The notes beneath the pieces were generated by a model, which saw only the letters and a program-made list of their open reading frames with translations, did no database searches and was not told where the DNA came from. The position numbers and the translations under genes were made by a program. A stretch of DNA of 20,422 nucleotides from Bacteroidales bacterium M2 (GTDB taxonomy: Bacteria > Bacteroidota > Bacteroidia > Bacteroidales > Muribaculaceae): contig LUJM01000039.1 in the NCBI GenBank assembly GCA_001689415.1, positions 1 through 20,422 of the forward strand. The letters run 5' to 3'. Below, one piece after another: positions 1-7,985 of the stretch; within the stretch, counting starts at the first letter, position 1; each line of letters starts with the position of its first letter.

Positions 1-11
1 CTTTAAGAGTA

Positions 12-42
12 CAAAAGTACAAAAATCCGAGCAAGCAACAAA
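12..42 (-). promoter_or_regulatory. Leftward promoter for a gene outside the window
   Basis: Read on the minus strand, TACTTTTG (19 to 12) matches the Bacteroidota -7 box TAnnTTTG. TTTG (42 to 39) lies 19 bases upstream as the -33 box. Transcription would start around base 5 and leave the window leftward. The 8-base unit GTACAAAA is duplicated in tandem at 9-24 over the -7 box. The gene it would serve is not visible, so this rests on box match and spacing alone. Confidence 0.45.
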
Positions 43-224
43 ATTTACATTTGCAAACAGACATGCCCGGCGCATTATCCAGCCTCAGCCACCAAGGGAC
101 TCCGGGCAATCGTCGGCACGCAACAAAACCCAAGCGGCACAACCTCTTGGCGACAAGACTACATGCGTGTGCAAAAAGGCAAGCCAAAACGACTAAAAAT
201 TGTTGATAACTTTATGAGTTTTAA

Positions 225-257
225 TTTGTAAACTATCACAAAAAAGCTGTAATTTTG
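225..257 (+). promoter_or_regulatory. Promoter of the first dcw block
   Basis: TTTG at 225-228 and TAATTTTG at 250-257, separated by 21 bases, match the Bacteroidota primary-sigma pattern (TTTG, 19-21 bases, TAnnTTTG). The predicted start is about 263, giving a leader of about 50 nucleotides before rsmH. No other strong promoter was seen between here and the terminator after ftsW, so it probably drives all seven genes. Confidence 0.6.
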
Positions 258-267
258 AAGTCTCAAA

Positions 268-300
268 GCCGCAGTGGCGCACCGAATGTGCCACTGCGGC
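268..300 (+). promoter_or_regulatory. Leader stem-loop just before rsmH
   Basis: A 14-bp stem (268-281 with 287-300, one G-U wobble) closes a 5-base loop (CCGAA, 282-286). It ends 12 bases before the rsmH ATG and would start within a few bases of the predicted transcript 5' end. No T-run follows (CTCTAATAGATT), so it is not a typical intrinsic terminator. It may protect the mRNA 5' end or affect rsmH translation; that role is inferred. Confidence 0.7.
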
Positions 301-312
301 CTCTAATAGATT

Positions 313-1224
313 ATGAATCAAGAAGTTTACCACATACCGGCACTTTTGCCCGAAAGCCTCGACGGACTCTCAATTCGGCCCGACGGAATTTATGTTGACG
401 CTACCCTCGGCGGCGGCGGCCACAGCCGTGCCATAGTAGAGCGCCTCGACAGCAACGGGCATCTCTACTCATTCGATCAGGACTCCGATGCGATAAACCG
501 AGCGTTTACCGACCCCAGGTTTACCCCGATACACGGAAACTTCAGATTTTTGGCCAATTACCTCGACTACTACGGCGTGCTCGGCAAAGTAGACGGCATA
601 CTTGCCGACCTCGGAGTTTCGAGCCACCATTTCGACGATGCCGGCCGTGGTTTTTCATTCCGCGCCGACGGTCCTTTGGACATGCGAATGAACAGCAAGG
701 CCGAGCGCAGCGCCGCCGACATCGTAGCCGAGGCCGATTCCGCCCAGCTCACGAGGCTCTTTAAGCTTTACGGCGAGCTGCCCCAGGCCCGACGCATAGC
801 CGACGCTATCATAAAAAGCCGCAACAGCAGCCCTATCGACACCACCGGAAGGTTGGTCGAGGTGATATCTCCCCTTATCAACAGGGCCAAGGAAAAGAAA
901 GAACTCGCACAGGTTTTCCAGGCATTGAGAATCGCAGTAAACGGCGAAATGGAAGCACTCGAAAGCTTCCTCGCCCAAAGCGTAGAGGCTCTCAAGCCCG
1001 GGGGCAGGCTCGCGATAATAACATACCACAGCCTCGAGGACCGTATGGTCAAAAACTTCATGCGTACCGGCAATATCGACGGACACGAGGAAAAAGACCT
1101 ATTCGGACGGTCATCCTCGCCAATCAAGCCATTGAGCAGCAAGCCTGTCGTGCCGACCGACGAAGAAATCGAGCGCAACCCCCGCAGCCGAAGCGCCAAA
1201 CTGAGAACGGCTGTAAAATTATAA
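313..1224 (+). CDS. rsmH: 16S rRNA (cytosine(1402)-N(4))-methyltransferase RsmH (MraW)
   Basis: Transfers a methyl group from S-adenosylmethionine to N4 of C1402 in 16S rRNA, near the ribosomal P site; cytoplasmic. The 303-residue product has the normal family length. Visible family motifs are the SAM-binding DATLGGGGHS at 29-38, DLGVSSHHFD at 99-108, the RGFSF/DGPLDMRM block at 112-126, YHSLEDR at 238-244, and the NPRSRSAKLR end. The ATG at 313 places the conserved Y-H-I-P-A-L-L start correctly and there is no Shine-Dalgarno, as is usual in Bacteroidota. It is the first gene of the block, 26 bases before the ftsL-like gene. Its position in dcw clusters is widely conserved although its reaction is ribosomal. 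Confidence 0.97.
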   Translation: MNQEVYHIPALLPESLDGLSIRPDGIYVDATLGGGGHSRAIVERLDSNGHLYSFDQDSDAINRAFTDPRFTPIHGNFRFLANYLDYYGVLGKVDGILADLGVSSHHFDDAGRGFSFRADGPLDMRMNSKAERSAADIVAEADSAQLTRLFKLYGELPQARRIADAIIKSRNSSPIDTTGRLVEVISPLINRAKEKKELAQVFQALRIAVNGEMEALESFLAQSVEALKPGGRLAIITYHSLEDRMVKNFMRTGNIDGHEEKDLFGRSSSPIKPLSSKPVVPTDEEIERNPRSRSAKLRTAVKL

Positions 1225-1250
1225 TGCTCTAACCTCAAAAGAATCAATCA

Positions 1251-1595
1251 ATGTCTAACATATTCGTCACAGCTATCGAAAAAATCTGGTACTACATCCG
1301 CGTGGTGATACAAGGCGACGGCGTTTCGAGCCATTTTTTCAGAAGGCACTTGTTCGTCACCTGCTTTGTGCTGCTCGCATGTGTGCTTATGATTGCTATG
1401 CGATTCGACTGTCTCACAAGCGACAACACAATCGAGAGCCTTAAAAACCAGATTGAAGTAATGCAGACCGAGAAGCAACGCCAGCGCTCGCTCTACATGA
1501 CCATGACCCGCGAAATGGCTATGATGCACCTGGTAGACTCGCTAAATCTCGGCCTCACCGTGCCCGACAAGCACCCCGAGGTAATACGCAGATAA
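1251..1595 (+). CDS. ftsL: FtsL-like cell division protein
   Basis: A small bitopic membrane protein of 114 residues between rsmH and ftsI, the standard place of ftsL. It has a cytoplasmic N-terminus of about 32 residues, one membrane segment at about 33-50, then a short periplasmic region (about 58-95) with coiled-coil-like spacing. FtsL in known systems forms a complex with FtsQ and the FtsB-type partner to recruit and activate FtsW and FtsI. Sequence conservation in FtsL is always low, so the call depends on size, topology and position. The cytoplasmic part is longer than the minimal FtsL plan, as in Bacteroidota FtsL-like proteins. No separate FtsB-like gene was seen nearby. Confidence 0.85.
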   Translation: MSNIFVTAIEKIWYYIRVVIQGDGVSSHFFRRHLFVTCFVLLACVLMIAMRFDCLTSDNTIESLKNQIEVMQTEKQRQRSLYMTMTREMAMMHLVDSLNLGLTVPDKHPEVIRR

Positions 1596-1651
1596 CCAAC
1601 CACGATATCAAAACAGTATATAACACTCACAACATCAACAAAACCAGCAAG

Positions 1652-3826
1652 ATGCCAGCCAAAAAATCTCCTCAACCCAAATCAGGCACCAAACAGCAAT
1701 ACACCGTAGGGCGCTTTACACTAATCTTCATAGCCTGTGTGGCTGTGGCGATTGCTATTGCCGTCAACCTATTCAAAACCACCGTCATACACGCAGAAGA
1801 CTGGAACCGCATGGGCGACTCTACCCTCACTTCTGCCAAGCCTATCCACCCCACCCGTGGCGAGATTTTAGCATCCGACGGCAGCATCCTCGCTACCAAC
1901 CTCTACTACTACACGGTGATGATGGACATGCGCACGGAGTCGTTTAAAATCATCGAATTTACCAACGCCGTGCCCGAACTTTGCGACTCCCTTGCCAAGT
2001 ATTTCGAGCCCCACAGCAGCAAGAAATGGGAAAAACGCATCAAGGCCCAGCTCGACAAGCCCAAAGGCAAGCGCACCCGCAATTTCGTGCTGGTTCGCGA
2101 CGTGCCACAGCAAGTCTACGACCGGATACGCACCACATTTCCCTTCTTCCGCGACTTTAACAAGAGCCGCCATACCGGCCTCAAGAAAGAGCGTCGGCTC
2201 AAGCGCTCATACCCCTTCGGCTCAATGGCACGCCGCAGTATAGGCCGCGTGGGCATGACCAAGGAATGCAGCGAGATTCATGGCCGTTCGGGACTGGAGT
2301 TTGCCCTCGACACGCTGCTCTACGGCAAGGCCGGTGTAAAGGTACGCAGCCTTTCGACTCGCGGAACTAAATATATCGAGGATACCGCCGCCGTCAAAGG
2401 CTTCGACGTATACACCACAATCGATATCACCATGCAGGATATACTTGAGAGCGAACTAAATACGATGCTCCACAACTCGCAAGCCGAGTGGGGCGCCGCG
2501 ATGCTCATGGAGGTGAAGACCGGTGATATCAAGGCAATCTCGAACCTCGAGCTCGACCCCTCGTCGAAGACACCGAGGTATATCGAGGCCCTGAACCGTT
2601 GCGTACAGCCCTACGAGCCCGGCTCGGTTATGAAGGTGATGACCATGGCCGTAGCCCTCGAAAAAGGATTTGCCCGCCCCAACGACGTTTTTTCGATCGG
2701 ACACAGCTACGCATTTCTCAACAACCGCCCCATTCGCGACACACACTCGCCCGGCAGCCTGCCGGTGAGCCGGTTTATCGAGTATTCATCGAATATCGGC
2801 ATGGTCAAGATGACTATGCCCCACTATAGCAGCGACCCGGCACAATTCCGCCGCGACCTTGCCGAACTCGGCTTCTTCGACACCTTCAACACCGGCATCG
2901 CCGGCGAACGTCCGCCCCTGGTACCTCGCGACCCGAAGCTCATCGACTTATCGCGCATGGTTTTCGGCTACACAACTGCCATTCCCCCACTCTATACCTG
3001 CGCATTCTACAATGCGGTTGCCAATAACGGAGAATTCGTACGGCCAAGGCTCGTCAAGGGTCTGCGCACCCCCGATGGCCGCGACTCGATGCTCGCGGTC
3101 AGCTACGTGCGCCAGCGCATGATGTCGCCCCAAAATGCAGCCGTCTTGCGCGAGATGATGCGAGGCGTGGTATGGGGCGAGGGCGGCACAGCCAAGATTC
3201 TGCGCAACGAAGCGGTTGAAATCGCGGGCAAGACCGGAACTTGCAAAATAGCCCTCGAGCGCCCGAAAGTCGACGCTAACGGCGACAGCATCGACCCCAA
3301 AACGCCGTGGAAAGGCGGTTATCGCGAAGGACACTACCGCGTTACATTCTGCGGATTCTTCCCCTACGACAATCCCAAATATACATGCATAGTCGTAATC
3401 AACGACCCCAAGCTGCCTTACCGAGGCCCGGCTGTCAGCTCGGGCGTAGTACTCAAGAATATGGCGCTGAAGCTGTACGCGAGGTCGATGCTCAACGACA
3501 ACCCAGAGTTTAAAGAAACACCCAAAACCGCCGACACCAAAGGCCCTACAGTCTACGCCAGCTTCGACAACAAGCGAAACGCCAAACTCCACAGCGAGCT
3601 CGAGCTCGGCAAGACCCAGGCCATACGGCGACCGGCACCATGCAACTCGGCGGGCGAAGTGCCCGATGTAAAGGGTGTGAGCATACGCGAAGCCCTTACA
3701 CTGCTCGAAAGCATGGGATATTCGGTAAAATTCGAAGGCGTTGGATATGTCTACGCCCAAAGCCCCGAAGCCGGAACAAAGGCCGGTCCGGGTACACGTA
3801 TTAACCTATCACTCCGACATGACTGA
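1652..3826 (+). CDS. ftsI: Septal penicillin-binding protein FtsI (PBP3-type transpeptidase)
   Basis: Crosslinks septal peptidoglycan as a D,D-transpeptidase, paired with FtsW. The 724-residue chain has a short cytoplasmic tail, a membrane anchor at about 21-42, the class B PBP dimerisation domain (about 60-235, beginning near P-T-R-G-E-I-L), and the transpeptidase domain (about 275-610). Active-site motifs are complete: SVMK at 325-328 with Ser325 as nucleophile, SSN at 379-381, KTG at 527-529. A C-terminal PASTA-like domain occupies about 668-721 (P-D-V-K-G start). It is longer than the E. coli protein because of the linker and PASTA part, which is normal in this phylum. Its last 8 bases overlap the chosen start of murE. 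Confidence 0.96.
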   Translation: MPAKKSPQPKSGTKQQYTVGRFTLIFIACVAVAIAIAVNLFKTTVIHAEDWNRMGDSTLTSAKPIHPTRGEILASDGSILATNLYYYTVMMDMRTESFKIIEFTNAVPELCDSLAKYFEPHSSKKWEKRIKAQLDKPKGKRTRNFVLVRDVPQQVYDRIRTTFPFFRDFNKSRHTGLKKERRLKRSYPFGSMARRSIGRVGMTKECSEIHGRSGLEFALDTLLYGKAGVKVRSLSTRGTKYIEDTAAVKGFDVYTTIDITMQDILESELNTMLHNSQAEWGAAMLMEVKTGDIKAISNLELDPSSKTPRYIEALNRCVQPYEPGSVMKVMTMAVALEKGFARPNDVFSIGHSYAFLNNRPIRDTHSPGSLPVSRFIEYSSNIGMVKMTMPHYSSDPAQFRRDLAELGFFDTFNTGIAGERPPLVPRDPKLIDLSRMVFGYTTAIPPLYTCAFYNAVANNGEFVRPRLVKGLRTPDGRDSMLAVSYVRQRMMSPQNAAVLREMMRGVVWGEGGTAKILRNEAVEIAGKTGTCKIALERPKVDANGDSIDPKTPWKGGYREGHYRVTFCGFFPYDNPKYTCIVVINDPKLPYRGPAVSSGVVLKNMALKLYARSMLNDNPEFKETPKTADTKGPTVYASFDNKRNAKLHSELELGKTQAIRRPAPCNSAGEVPDVKGVSIREALTLLESMGYSVKFEGVGYVYAQSPEAGTKAGPGTRINLSLRHD

Positions 3827-5318
3827 TATCAACGAATCATACAAGCGCCACACGACACTCGATGTCATGCTCGACGCACTCGACAACTTTGAAACAGAAT
3901 CGGCCCCCAATCGCGAAGTCTCGGGCATCACAGCCGACAGCCGCGAGGTCAAGCCGGGCTACATGTTTGTGGCCGTAAGAGGCGTTGCTGTAGACGGCCA
4001 CAAATTCATAAGCAAGGCCATTGAAAACGGCGCAACGACGGTAGTATGCGAGGGAATCCCCTCAGAGACATGCGACAGCGTGGCCTACGTCAAGGTCGGC
4101 GATGCCCGCGAAGCCCTTGGCCGCCTCGCATCGAGGTTTTACGGCGACCCTGCCGACGAGCTCACCCTCGTAGGTGTAACCGGCACTAACGGCAAAACCA
4201 CTATCGCAACGCTGCTCTACGAAGTGGCAAGGTTGCGTGGCCAAAAAGCCGGACTCATATCCACAGTCGCCAACATCATCAACGGCGACAGCGTACCGGC
4301 CGAGCATACCACGCCCGACCCGGTGCAACTCAATTCGCTTCTGCGCCAAATGGTGGATGCAGGGTGTACGTTCGCAGCTATGGAAGTCAGCAGCCACGCC
4401 TGCGACCAGCACCGCATCGCCGGACTCACATTTGCCGGAGGCATTTTTACCAACCTCACCCGCGACCACCTCGACTACCACAAGACTTTCGAGGCATACC
4501 TCAAGGCCAAGAAATCATTTTTCGACGGCCTCCCCGCCACGGCATTCGCCCTCAGCAATGCCGACGACCGCAACGGTGCCGTGATGCTGCAGAATACCGC
4601 AGCCCGCAAAGCCATGTACTCTACCCGCGATGTTGCCGACTTCAGCGTCAAGGTGGTAGAAGACCGCCTCGACGGCATGTTGCTCGAAATCGACGGTCGG
4701 CAGGTAGAGACTATGTTTGTAGGCCGATTCAACGCCTCAAACCTCGCCGCAGTCTACGGCGCATGCCTCATGCTCGGCATACCGGCCGACGAAGCCCTCG
4801 TGTTGCTTAGCAGCCTTCGCCCGGTTGCGGGACGCTTCCAGCCCTTCCGCTCTACCGACGGCGTTACCGCCATTGTCGATTACGCCCACACGCCCGACGC
4901 CCTTATCAACGTGCTCGACACCATTGCCGAAGTTGCACCCGAGGGCGCAGAGATTATCACCGTCTGCGGCTGTGGCGGCAATCGCGACAAAGGCAAGCGT
5001 CCCCTCATGGCCCAGGCAGCCGCCGACCGCTCGGATACCCTTATCCTCACCAGCGATAATCCACGCAACGAAGTGCCCGAGGATATTCTCGACGATATGC
5101 TCGCCGGCCTCGACACCGCCCAGCGCCTGCGCACCGTAACCGTGGTCGATCGTCGCGAAGCAATCCGCAGAGCGGCCGAGATAGCCCGCCCCGGCGACAT
5201 CATCCTCATCGCGGGCAAGGGACACGAAACCGAACAGATTATCGGCGACCGCGTGCTACACTTCGACGACCGCCAGGAAGCAGCCGAAGCCCTCGCCATG
5301 CGCAACACAAAAGACTGA
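3819..5318 (+). CDS. murE: UDP-MurNAc-tripeptide synthetase MurE, meso-diaminopimelate type
   Basis: Adds the third amino acid to UDP-MurNAc-L-Ala-D-Glu using ATP; cytoplasmic. With the start at 3819 it has 499 residues. The P-loop GTNGKTT is at 122-128, the middle-domain S-S-H and D-H-L-D motifs are at about 191-219, and the lysine expected to be carbamylated is Lys231 in A-K. DNPR at 413-416 is the motif of enzymes that select meso-diaminopimelate rather than lysine. An upstream in-frame ATG at 3741 would add 26 residues lying wholly inside ftsI with no family resemblance. The ATG at 3819 overlaps the ftsI stop by 8 bases, which fits translational coupling. A later ATG (3867) is also possible. 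Confidence 0.95.
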   Translation: MTDINESYKRHTTLDVMLDALDNFETESAPNREVSGITADSREVKPGYMFVAVRGVAVDGHKFISKAIENGATTVVCEGIPSETCDSVAYVKVGDAREALGRLASRFYGDPADELTLVGVTGTNGKTTIATLLYEVARLRGQKAGLISTVANIINGDSVPAEHTTPDPVQLNSLLRQMVDAGCTFAAMEVSSHACDQHRIAGLTFAGGIFTNLTRDHLDYHKTFEAYLKAKKSFFDGLPATAFALSNADDRNGAVMLQNTAARKAMYSTRDVADFSVKVVEDRLDGMLLEIDGRQVETMFVGRFNASNLAAVYGACLMLGIPADEALVLLSSLRPVAGRFQPFRSTDGVTAIVDYAHTPDALINVLDTIAEVAPEGAEIITVCGCGGNRDKGKRPLMAQAAADRSDTLILTSDNPRNEVPEDILDDMLAGLDTAQRLRTVTVVDRREAIRRAAEIARPGDIILIAGKGHETEQIIGDRVLHFDDRQEAAEALAMRNTKD

Positions 5319-5352
5319 AACAGAACCGCAACAACCTAACAGATAAAAGAAT

Positions 5353-6603
5353 ATGCTTTACTCGCTATTCTCTCTCCTTCAAGACTCTGAATTTCCCGGC
5401 GTAAGGCTGATGAACTACATCACCTTCCGCTCAGGAGCAGCGTTCGTACTCGCGCTGCTGCTGGCTATTTTCGTTGGCCGAACTGTGATACAACGCCTGC
5501 AAAAGATGCAGATAGGCGAAATCATACGCGACCTCGACCTTGCAGGCCAAATGGCAAAGACCGGTACCCCTACCATGGGTGGTATCATCATTATTTTCTC
5601 GATTGTTATGCCCTGCCTCATCGTTGGCAACCTTACCAACGTATATATGCTACTGATGCTTCTAACGACCCTGTGGCTCGGCACTATCGGATTTCTCGAC
5701 GACTACCTCAAGCTGACCAAGCACAACAAGGACGGCATGAAGGGAAAGTACAAAATCGTAGGCCAGATAGGCATCGCACTCATCGTGGGTGTAACGATGT
5801 ACCTCAATCCCTCGATGACTATTGTAGAGAACCGCGAAATCGTGAGCGAGGAAACGAACCGTGTAGAAGAGGTGATTTACGAGCAGGAGACTATCAAGTC
5901 GCCCCAGACCACTATCCCCTTTGTCAAAAACAACAACTTCAACTACTCCTGGCTCACCGGCTGGATGGGACGCCATGCCGAAACCGGAGGGTGGATCGTA
6001 TTCGTACTCATAACCATATTCCTTGTATCAGCCACGAGCAACGGCGCCAACCTCAACGACGGCCTCGACGGCATGACCGCGGGACTATCGGCAATCGCAG
6101 GCGCAGCCCTGCTCCTTATGGCCTACCTCGGCGGCAATATCATATACTCCTCGTACCTTAATATAATGTATGTGCCGGGAAGTGAGGAGTTGGTAGTGTA
6201 CATGGCCGCATTTATCGGGGCGCTCATCGGCTTCCTATGGTACAATGCCTCACCCGCCCAAGTATTCATGGGCGATACCGGCAGCCTCACCCTCGGCGGC
6301 GTGATATGCGTATTCGCAATCCTCATCCACAAGGAGCTGCTTCTGCCTATTCTCTGTGCGCTGTTCTATATCGAGGACCTGTCGGTAATACTCCAGGTGG
6401 CTTATTTCAAGCGCACCGGCGGCGGACGCATCTTCAAGATGACCCCCCTGCACCACCACTATCAAAAAGATGCCGACCCAATGGCGAGGGTGCTTATCAA
6501 ACGCCCCTTGCGAGCCATTGCCGAGCAGAAAATCGTGACCCGATTCTGGATTGTAGGCATTATTCTTGCTGTAATAACTTTCGTAACTCTAAAAATACGC
6601 TAA
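5353..6603 (+). CDS. mraY: Phospho-MurNAc-pentapeptide-transferase MraY
   Basis: Transfers phospho-MurNAc-pentapeptide from UDP to undecaprenyl phosphate, making lipid I in the inner membrane. The 416-residue polytopic protein shows the family's catalytic marks: the Asp pair in F-L-D-D-Y-L-K (116-117), NLNDGLDG at 233-240, GDTGS at 307-311, and the PLHHHYQK loop with the His triplet at 367-369. An extra hydrophilic stretch of about 45 residues (about 155-200) lies between membrane segments. Bacteroidota MraY proteins carry an insert there and are longer than the roughly 360-residue E. coli enzyme. The start gives the expected M-L-Y opening. murD begins one base after its stop. Confidence 0.97.
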   Translation: MLYSLFSLLQDSEFPGVRLMNYITFRSGAAFVLALLLAIFVGRTVIQRLQKMQIGEIIRDLDLAGQMAKTGTPTMGGIIIIFSIVMPCLIVGNLTNVYMLLMLLTTLWLGTIGFLDDYLKLTKHNKDGMKGKYKIVGQIGIALIVGVTMYLNPSMTIVENREIVSEETNRVEEVIYEQETIKSPQTTIPFVKNNNFNYSWLTGWMGRHAETGGWIVFVLITIFLVSATSNGANLNDGLDGMTAGLSAIAGAALLLMAYLGGNIIYSSYLNIMYVPGSEELVVYMAAFIGALIGFLWYNASPAQVFMGDTGSLTLGGVICVFAILIHKELLLPILCALFYIEDLSVILQVAYFKRTGGGRIFKMTPLHHHYQKDADPMARVLIKRPLRAIAEQKIVTRFWIVGIILAVITFVTLKIR

Positions 6604-6604
6604 C

Positions 6605-7960
6605 ATGGAAAAGACAAGCAAACGCCTTGTAGTACTCGGTGCAGGCGAAAGCGGCACCGGCGCGGCAATTCTCGCCAAGGATAAAGGCATGGATGTCTTT
6701 TTGAGCGACTTTGGCAAAATATCGCCCAAATACCGCGCCGTGCTCGAAGCCGAAGGCATCGAGTTCGAAGAAGGCGGACACACTAAAGAGCGCATCCTCA
6801 GCGCCGACGAAATAGTAAAAAGCCCCGGCATTCCGTTCGAGGCTCCTATAATAAAGGAAGTTCTCGCCAAACACATTCCTATCATCAGCGAAATCGAGTT
6901 TGCCGGTCGGTACACCGATGCCAAAATGGTATGCATCACCGGCTCGAACGGCAAAACCACTACCACCATGCTCATACACCATATCCTTCGCCATGCCGGC
7001 ATCGACGCCAGCCTGGCCGGGAATATCGGCAACAGCCTGGCTTGGCAGGTGGCCCGCGACCCTCATAAGGTATACGTGGTAGAACTGAGCAGCTTCCAGC
7101 TCGACAACATGTACGACTTCAAGGCAAACATTGCCGTGATGCTCAATATCACCCCCGACCACCTCGACCGCTACGACTTCAAGATGCAGAATTACGTCAA
7201 TGCCAAATTCCGCATCCTTCAGAACATGACCGCAAAGGATGTGTTCATTTTCTGGCAGGACGACCCTGTGATTACCGAGCAGCTTCGCCATATCGCCACC
7301 GAGGCCCATATGCTGCCCTTTGCCGAGCACCGTGAGGAAGATACCGCCGCATACATCGACGCCGAGAACGAACTCGTGTTCAATACCCCCGGCACATCGA
7401 TGACGATGCCTCGGGCCGACCTTGCCCTCAACGGCCTCCACAATGTATTCAACTCCATGGCGGCAGGCCTGTCGGCTTGCGTACTGCAACTTAAGAAAGA
7501 CGATATTCGCGCTGCCCTGGCTGATTTCAACGGCGTAGAGCACCGCCTCGAGTTCGTTGCCGACATCGATGGCGTGCGCTGGATCAACGACTCAAAGGCC
7601 ACGAATGTCAACTCGTGCTGGTATGCCCTCGAAGCAATGGAACGCCCCACGGTGCTGATTCTCGGCGGCAAGGACAAGGGCAACGATTATTCAGAAATTC
7701 TGCCCCTGGTACAGCGCAAGGTAAAAGCTATCGTAGCCATGGGTCTGCACAACGAGAAAATCGTAGAGTTTTTCAGCCCCTATGTCAATGTAGTCGACAC
7801 CAACAATCTTGCCGACGCGATAAGCGAATGTGACAAACTGTCATCGGCGGGCGATACCGTGCTCCTGTCGCCTTGCTGCGCCAGCTTCGACCTCTTCTCA
7901 AGCTACGAAGACCGCGGCCGCCAGTTCAAAGCAGCCGTCCAAGCATTAGAAAACAAATAG
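6605..7960 (+). CDS. murD: UDP-MurNAc-L-alanine:D-glutamate ligase MurD
   Basis: Adds D-glutamate to UDP-MurNAc-L-Ala with ATP in the cytoplasm. The 451-residue protein has the N-terminal UDP-binding fold beginning V-V-L-G-A-G-E-S-G (about 9-17), the ATP P-loop GSNGKTTT at 113-120, ELSSFQLD at 160-167, NITPDHLDRY at 181-190, and a likely carbamylated Lys201. The H-R-L-E motif (in G-V-E-H-R-L-E) starts the C-terminal domain and N-D-S-K-A-T-N follows. Length and all motifs are normal. The single-base gap after mraY indicates tight coupling. Confidence 0.97.
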   Translation: MEKTSKRLVVLGAGESGTGAAILAKDKGMDVFLSDFGKISPKYRAVLEAEGIEFEEGGHTKERILSADEIVKSPGIPFEAPIIKEVLAKHIPIISEIEFAGRYTDAKMVCITGSNGKTTTTMLIHHILRHAGIDASLAGNIGNSLAWQVARDPHKVYVVELSSFQLDNMYDFKANIAVMLNITPDHLDRYDFKMQNYVNAKFRILQNMTAKDVFIFWQDDPVITEQLRHIATEAHMLPFAEHREEDTAAYIDAENELVFNTPGTSMTMPRADLALNGLHNVFNSMAAGLSACVLQLKKDDIRAALADFNGVEHRLEFVADIDGVRWINDSKATNVNSCWYALEAMERPTVLILGGKDKGNDYSEILPLVQRKVKAIVAMGLHNEKIVEFFSPYVNVVDTNNLADAISECDKLSSAGDTVLLSPCCASFDLFSSYEDRGRQFKAAVQALENK

Positions 7961-7985
7961 TTTCCACTCAAATAATCCACTAACT

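Larger units (their letters stand above)
1..312. other. Non-coding region upstream of rsmH
   Basis: No convincing gene lies here. It holds a leftward promoter near the left edge, a rightward promoter at 225-257 and a stem-loop at 268-300, each listed separately. The middle part (about 60-190) is GC-richer and has one 47-codon open frame (63-206) with no recognisable protein character. The mraZ gene, which in many bacteria directly precedes rsmH, is not present in these 312 bases. Confidence 0.7.

Noticed and set aside
63..206. 47-codon open frame on the + strand upstream of rsmH
   Set aside because: No promoter or start signal fits it, the translation is a compositionally odd Arg, Lys, His and Thr-rich string, and nothing recognisable is encoded.
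2948..3760. Minus-strand open frame (270 codons) opposite ftsI
   Set aside because: It lies antisense to the conserved transpeptidase and PASTA domains and has low-complexity content.
3741..3818. Upstream ATG extending murE by 26 residues
   Set aside because: The extension lies wholly within ftsI, in a different frame over its conserved PASTA part, and has no MurE resemblance. The ATG at 3819 at the ftsI stop is more likely.
6560..7543. Long minus-strand open frame (327 codons) opposite murD
   Set aside because: It is a shadow of the GC-rich codon pattern of murD, with no recognisable domain and no promoter.
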